Source: DATDIC01 sp963777625
Lineage (GTDB): Bacteria; Pseudomonadota; Alphaproteobacteria; Acetobacterales; Acetobacteraceae
Reading direction: 5' to 3'
DNA: 64,000 bases
Assembly: GCA_963777625.1 (NCBI GenBank)
Contig: CAVZRO010000005.1
Location: 1-64,000, forward strand
Positions 60,049-64,000 of this stretch are shown piece after piece (positions within the stretch are counted from its first letter, which is position 1; each line of letters opens with the position of its first letter). The notes under the pieces are model-generated. The model had not been told where the DNA came from, did not search any database, and saw only the letters and a list, made by a program, of their open reading frames with translations. Made by a program: the position numbers and the translations under genes.

Positions 60049-62847
60049 ATGAACGACGCAGAACGCGACTATCGCGACACGGTCTTCCTGCCGCAGACGG
60101 GCTTCCCTATGCGCGGGGACTTGCCGAAGAAAGAGCCGCGCATCCTCGCGCGTTGGGACGAGATGGATTTGTGGGGCAAGCTGCGCACGGCATCACGCGG
60201 CCGGCCCCTGTTCATCCTCCACGACGGGCCGCCCTACGCCAACGGCAACATCCATATCGGCACCGGGCTGAACAAGATCCTCAAGGATGTGGTCAATCGC
60301 GGCCGCCAGATGGCCGGCTACGACGCCAACTACATCCCCGGCTGGGACTGCCACGGCCTGCCGATCGAATGGAAGATCGAGGAACAATACCGCGCCGCCG
60401 GCAAGGACAAAGACTCGGTCCCGGTTCTACAGTTCCGCGCCGAGTGCCGGGACTACGCGCGGCACTGGATGGGCGTGCAGCAGCAGGAGTTCCGCCGCCT
60501 GGGGGTCGAGGGCGACTGGGCCCAGCGCTACGCCACCATGGACCCTGCATCGGAAGCCGCCATTGCCGGCGAGATTTGCAAATTCCTGCTGAATGGCAGC
60601 CTGTTTCGCGGCCTTCGCCCGGTGCTGTGGTCGCCGGTGGAAAAGACCGCGCTGGCAGAGGCGGAGGTCGAATACCACGACCATACCTCGACCCAGATCT
60701 GGGTGGCGTTTCCGGTCATCCGGGCGCCCGTGCCGGACCTTGCCGGCGCCGCCGTGGTCATCTGGACGACCACCCCCTGGACCATGCCCGGCAATCGCGC
60801 CATCGCCGCCGGCCAGGAGTTCGACTACGCGCTGATCCACGTTGACAGCGTGGCGGACGGCTCGCTCGTCCGCGTCGGCAGCCGTCTTATCGTCGCGCTG
60901 GCGTTGCTGCCGCAGTTCCTGGAACAGACCAGGATCGCGACGCATCACGTGGTCCGCGTGCTGAAAGGCACCGAACTGGCCGGGCTGGTGTGCGCTCACC
61001 CGCTGCGCGGACGCGGCTACGACCACGACGTGCCGGTGCTGTTCGGCGATTTCGTTACCACCGAAGCCGGCACCGGGTTCGTGCATGTCGCTCCAGGTCA
61101 CGGCGAGGAAGATTTCGATCTCGGCCGCACGCACGGGCTGGAAATCCCCGATACCGTCGCCGGCGACGGCCGTTTCAACCCCTGGGTGCCGCTGTTTGCC
61201 GGCGTGCACGTGTACAAGGCCGACGATCCGGTCTGCGCCGCGCTGACCGAGGCCGGCGGGCTGCTCGCGCGCGGCAGGCTGCTGCATTCCTATCCGCATT
61301 CGTGGCGATCGAAGGCGCCGCTGATCTTCCGTGCCACCTCGCAATGGTTCATCCGCATGGATGGACCGGAAGGGCTGCGGCAAAAGGCACTGGCGGCCAT
61401 CGAGGAAACCGCGTTCGTCCCCGAGTCCGGACGCAACCGCATCCGCAGCATGGTGGCCGCGCGCCCCGATTGGTGCGTCAGCCGCCAGCGCGCCTGGGGC
61501 GTGCCGATCGCCGTGTTCGTCGACAAGCGTACCGGCGAACCGTTGCGCGACCCCGACGTCGTTGCTCGCATCGTGGAGGCGTTCACGGAGGAAGGTTCCG
61601 ACGCCTGGTTCGCCTCTCCGCCGTCCCGTTTCCTCGGCAACGACCGCGATCCCGAGGATTACGAGCAGGTCCGCGACATCGTGGAGGTCTGGTTCGAATC
61701 CGGTTCCACCCACGCCTTCGTGCTGGAAGGCCGCGGCCTTCCCTGGCCGGCGGATCTCTATCTGGAAGGATCGGACCAGCATCGCGGCTGGTTCCAGAGC
61801 TCGTTGATGGAGGCGGTCGGCACACGCGGACGGGCGCCGTTCAAGGCGGTGCTGACGCATGGCTTTGTGATGGACGAGCAGGGCCGCAAAATGTCCAAAT
61901 CGCTCGGCAACGTGGTGGCCCCGCAGGAAGTGGCGGACAAATACGGCGCCGACATTCTGCGGCTCTGGGTCATGATGTCCGACACCACCGACGATCTGCG
62001 CATCGGCCCCGAAATCCTGAAGCAGCAGGCGGAGCTCTATCGCCGGCTGCGCAACACGCTGCGCTGGCTGCTGGGCTCGCTGCACGGCTTCACCGAGGCC
62101 GAGCGGGTCCCATTGTCCGACATGCCGGAACTCGAACGCTGGGTGCTGCACCGGCTGACCGAGCTGGACACCCGCATCCGTACCGCGGTGCACGGCTACG
62201 ACTGGACCGGCGTGTATCCGGAGCTGCACAATTTCTGCGCCACCGATCTGTCGGCGTTCTATTTCGATGTCCGCAAGGACGCCATTTACTGCGACCGGCC
62301 GGATAACCTGCGCCGCCGCGCCGCCCGCACCGTGCTGGACCATCTGCACCGCTGCCTCACCACCTGGCTGGCGCCCGTGTTGTGCTTCACCGCCGAGGAA
62401 GCGTGGGAGGCACGGTTCAGCGGAGCCGACAGCGTGCATCTGCAATTGTTTCCCCAGCTACCGGTGGATTGGCGTGATGCGGAGCTGGCGGCGAAATGGG
62501 TCAAGATCCGCGACATAAGGCGCCGCATCACCATCCCGCTGGAAGAAGCGCGCCGGGCCGGCGACATCGGTTCCTCGCTGGAAGCGGCCGTCACCCTGCC
62601 GCTCAGCGCGGATGATGCCGCCATGCTCCCGGACGAAGCCTGGGCGGAAGTCGCGATCGTCTCGTCCTTGCAAACGGAACTCGACACAGGGGAACCGGCC
62701 GCGACAATCACCCACGCGGACGGACATAAATGCGCTCGCTGCTGGCGCGTGCTGCCCGAGGTCGGACAGCAGCCCGGCCACCCCAGGCTCTGCGCCCGCT
62801 GCGCCGATGCCGTCGAGTCCGGCCTGGTCTGCCGGGTCGCGGCGTGA
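60049..62847 (+). CDS. ileS: Isoleucyl-tRNA synthetase
   Basis: 932 residues. Class I signatures are PPYANGNIHIGTGLNK (HIGH) and GRKMSKSLGN (KMSKS). The editing domain (about residues 200-400) includes TTPWTMPGNRAIA and GTGFVHVAPGHGEEDF. The C-terminal zinc finger has CARCWRVLPEV and LCARCADAV. All motifs are present. It overlaps lspA by GTGA. Confidence 0.97.
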   Translation: MNDAERDYRDTVFLPQTGFPMRGDLPKKEPRILARWDEMDLWGKLRTASRGRPLFILHDGPPYANGNIHIGTGLNKILKDVVNRGRQMAGYDANYIPGWDCHGLPIEWKIEEQYRAAGKDKDSVPVLQFRAECRDYARHWMGVQQQEFRRLGVEGDWAQRYATMDPASEAAIAGEICKFLLNGSLFRGLRPVLWSPVEKTALAEAEVEYHDHTSTQIWVAFPVIRAPVPDLAGAAVVIWTTTPWTMPGNRAIAAGQEFDYALIHVDSVADGSLVRVGSRLIVALALLPQFLEQTRIATHHVVRVLKGTELAGLVCAHPLRGRGYDHDVPVLFGDFVTTEAGTGFVHVAPGHGEEDFDLGRTHGLEIPDTVAGDGRFNPWVPLFAGVHVYKADDPVCAALTEAGGLLARGRLLHSYPHSWRSKAPLIFRATSQWFIRMDGPEGLRQKALAAIEETAFVPESGRNRIRSMVAARPDWCVSRQRAWGVPIAVFVDKRTGEPLRDPDVVARIVEAFTEEGSDAWFASPPSRFLGNDRDPEDYEQVRDIVEVWFESGSTHAFVLEGRGLPWPADLYLEGSDQHRGWFQSSLMEAVGTRGRAPFKAVLTHGFVMDEQGRKMSKSLGNVVAPQEVADKYGADILRLWVMMSDTTDDLRIGPEILKQQAELYRRLRNTLRWLLGSLHGFTEAERVPLSDMPELERWVLHRLTELDTRIRTAVHGYDWTGVYPELHNFCATDLSAFYFDVRKDAIYCDRPDNLRRRAARTVLDHLHRCLTTWLAPVLCFTAEEAWEARFSGADSVHLQLFPQLPVDWRDAELAAKWVKIRDIRRRITIPLEEARRAGDIGSSLEAAVTLPLSADDAAMLPDEAWAEVAIVSSLQTELDTGEPAATITHADGHKCARCWRVLPEVGQQPGHPRLCARCADAVESGLVCRVAA

Positions 62848-63380
62848 AACCGCACCGTTACATTGGCACCGGAATCATCGCGGCGCTGCTCGTGCTCGCC
62901 GCCGATCAGGCCAGCAAATGGTGGATGCTGAACGGCCTGCATCTGCCCGAGGTCGGACGCATTACCCTGCTGCCCGTGCTCGATCTCACCATGGTCTGGA
63001 ACCGTGGCGTCACGTTCGGCCTTCTCAACGGATTCGGCCCCTGGAGCAGTGTTGCCCTGGCGGTCCTCGCGTTGGTGATCGTGATCGTGCTCGCGTTCTG
63101 GTTGTGGCGCGCGGAGTCCGCCTTTACCGCCGCCGCGATCGGGGCAATCGCCGGTGGTGCCGTCGGCAACGTCATCGACCGCGTCCGTTTCGGCGCCGTG
63201 GTGGACTTCATTCACGCCCATATCGGCGACTGGTCCTGGTACGTCTTCAACCTGGCCGATGCGGCCATCGTCTGCGGTGTTGCCGCATTGCTGATCGGCA
63301 GCCAGATGTCGCACCGCAGCAACGATCCGGACACGGGAAAACTTCACAAGCACTCCGCCAACGACGCATCTGCCGGATAA
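62844..63380 (+). CDS. lspA: Lipoprotein signal peptidase
   Basis: 178 residues, four transmembrane helices. The catalytic aspartates are in VGNVIDRVRFGAVVDFIH and FNLADAAI, the two family motifs. NRGVTFGLL carries the conserved Asn-Arg-Gly near the first helix. It cleaves the signals of lipoproteins after lipid attachment. GTG 62844 overlaps the ileS stop; this coupling is common in Proteobacteria. Its likely clients here include the DUF3035 and peptidoglycan-binding lipoproteins. Confidence 0.93.
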   Translation: MKPHRYIGTGIIAALLVLAADQASKWWMLNGLHLPEVGRITLLPVLDLTMVWNRGVTFGLLNGFGPWSSVALAVLALVIVIVLAFWLWRAESAFTAAAIGAIAGGAVGNVIDRVRFGAVVDFIHAHIGDWSWYVFNLADAAIVCGVAALLIGSQMSHRSNDPDTGKLHKHSANDASAG

Positions 63381-63421
63381 CGGGCTTGCGAAACGCCGCG
63401 CACGAGCGCTAAGGATTTCCC

Positions 63422-63997
63422 ATGTTGCGATCTGCCTTTCATCAGCCGCGAAACGCGGTTGCGGCGTCTCTGTTGGGTGCTGGGTTGCTCACCCTGACCG
63501 GTTGCGGGGGCATGTCCGGCCTGTCGCGTACGTTCGGGCTCACCCGGGACGCACCGGACGAATTTTCCGTCACCACGCAGGCCCCGCTCAGCATGCCGCC
63601 GGACATGTCACTCCGCCCGCCGCGCCCGGGTGCACCGCGTCCGCAGGACGTGTCTGATAGTTCCCAGGCCGAGGCGGCACTCGTCCCGCAAACCTCACTC
63701 GGCGCGCCCAGCGCCGGCATGAGCCCGGGTCAGGCCGCGTTGGTCGCCCAGGCAGGACCGCCGGCCCCGTCAAATATCCGTGCCGAGGTCAGCCAGGAGG
63801 CAGTGCAGGCGAACAGCAAGAGCTTCGCCGACCGGCTGATGTTCTGGCGGCCCGCGGCGCAGCCCGGAATCGTCGTCGATCCGACCCGGGAAGCCCAGCG
63901 GCTGCGCGAGAATGCCGCCCTCGGCCAAAGCCCCGAGGCCGGCGAGACACCCATTATTCAGCCCAAGCCGCGCGGCTGGCTGCAAGGCATTTTCTAG
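63422..63997 (+). CDS. DUF3035-family lipoprotein
   Basis: 191 residues. A signal peptide with lipobox LTGC (AASLLGAGLLTLTGCGG) gives a lipidated Cys. The mature part starts with RDAPDEFSVTTQAPLSMPPDMSLRPP, the hallmark of DUF3035, and ends in a Pro-rich tail KPRGWLQGIF. ileS-lspA-DUF3035 is a conserved order in Alphaproteobacteria. The function is unknown; the Pro-rich region suggests an extended periplasmic stretch. AAGGA precedes ATG 63422. Confidence 0.88.
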   Translation: MLRSAFHQPRNAVAASLLGAGLLTLTGCGGMSGLSRTFGLTRDAPDEFSVTTQAPLSMPPDMSLRPPRPGAPRPQDVSDSSQAEAALVPQTSLGAPSAGMSPGQAALVAQAGPPAPSNIRAEVSQEAVQANSKSFADRLMFWRPAAQPGIVVDPTREAQRLRENAALGQSPEAGETPIIQPKPRGWLQGIF

Positions 63998-64000
63998 CCT

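Overview
The window looks like chromosomal DNA of a high-GC alphaproteobacterium, most likely a Rhodospirillales/Acetobacteraceae-type organism. This rests on gene content and order seen here: hisZ-purA, an rpoH with the RpoH box, dusB-ntrB-ntrC-ntrY-ntrX, ribF, ileS-lspA-DUF3035 lipoprotein, and PEP-CTERM proteins. Species cannot be named from the sequence alone.

Layout. Positions 1-5,450 are accessory: a MOSC protein cut by the window edge, a TetR regulator, a saccharopine-dehydrogenase-like reductase, a decayed NTF2-like gene, a glutathione S-transferase and a hotdog thioesterase. A 1,539-bp IS701-family element with a TTAG target duplication splits the transferase. At 5.8-6.2 kb lie an intact tRNA-Arg(CCG) and the 5' half of a second one. 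A FUSC membrane protein and a stand-alone receiver follow. Then come a periplasmic aldehyde oxidoreductase operon (PaoABC-like, several frameshifts), a sugar-acid dehydratase/aldolase pair, an alcohol dehydrogenase, a beta-helix protein, a Zn amidohydrolase and a GlcD-like flavoprotein (9.5-21.5 kb).

The middle is core: hisZ-purA, a predicted tail-anchored pseudokinase with a small membrane partner, rpoH (clear sigma-70 promoter), rluD, and the dusB-ntrBC-ntrYX nitrogen-regulation operon. Two PEP-CTERM surface-protein genes sit at 29.6 and 39.0 kb. The first has a perfect FNR/FixK-type box next to its promoter. corA and mutL (39.7-42.7 kb) are both frameshifted as sequenced, and an IS1182-family element follows, inserted in a small palindromic repeat.

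The right part carries a PhzF-like enzyme, a GAF hybrid histidine kinase, a two-subunit CoA transferase, an HPF/cold-shock fusion, an MFS exporter, a peptidoglycan-binding lipoprotein, ComM, a polyphosphate-glucokinase-like ROK kinase with pgi and a HAD phosphatase, a Phd/PIN toxin-antitoxin pair, MaoC hydratase, ribF, ileS, lspA and a DUF3035 lipoprotein.

Two things recur across the window. Several families of short palindromic repeats lie between genes. There are also at least twelve apparent single-base frameshifts, nine of them +1, which looks more like insertion-biased sequence error than real gene loss, although this cannot be settled from the sequence.
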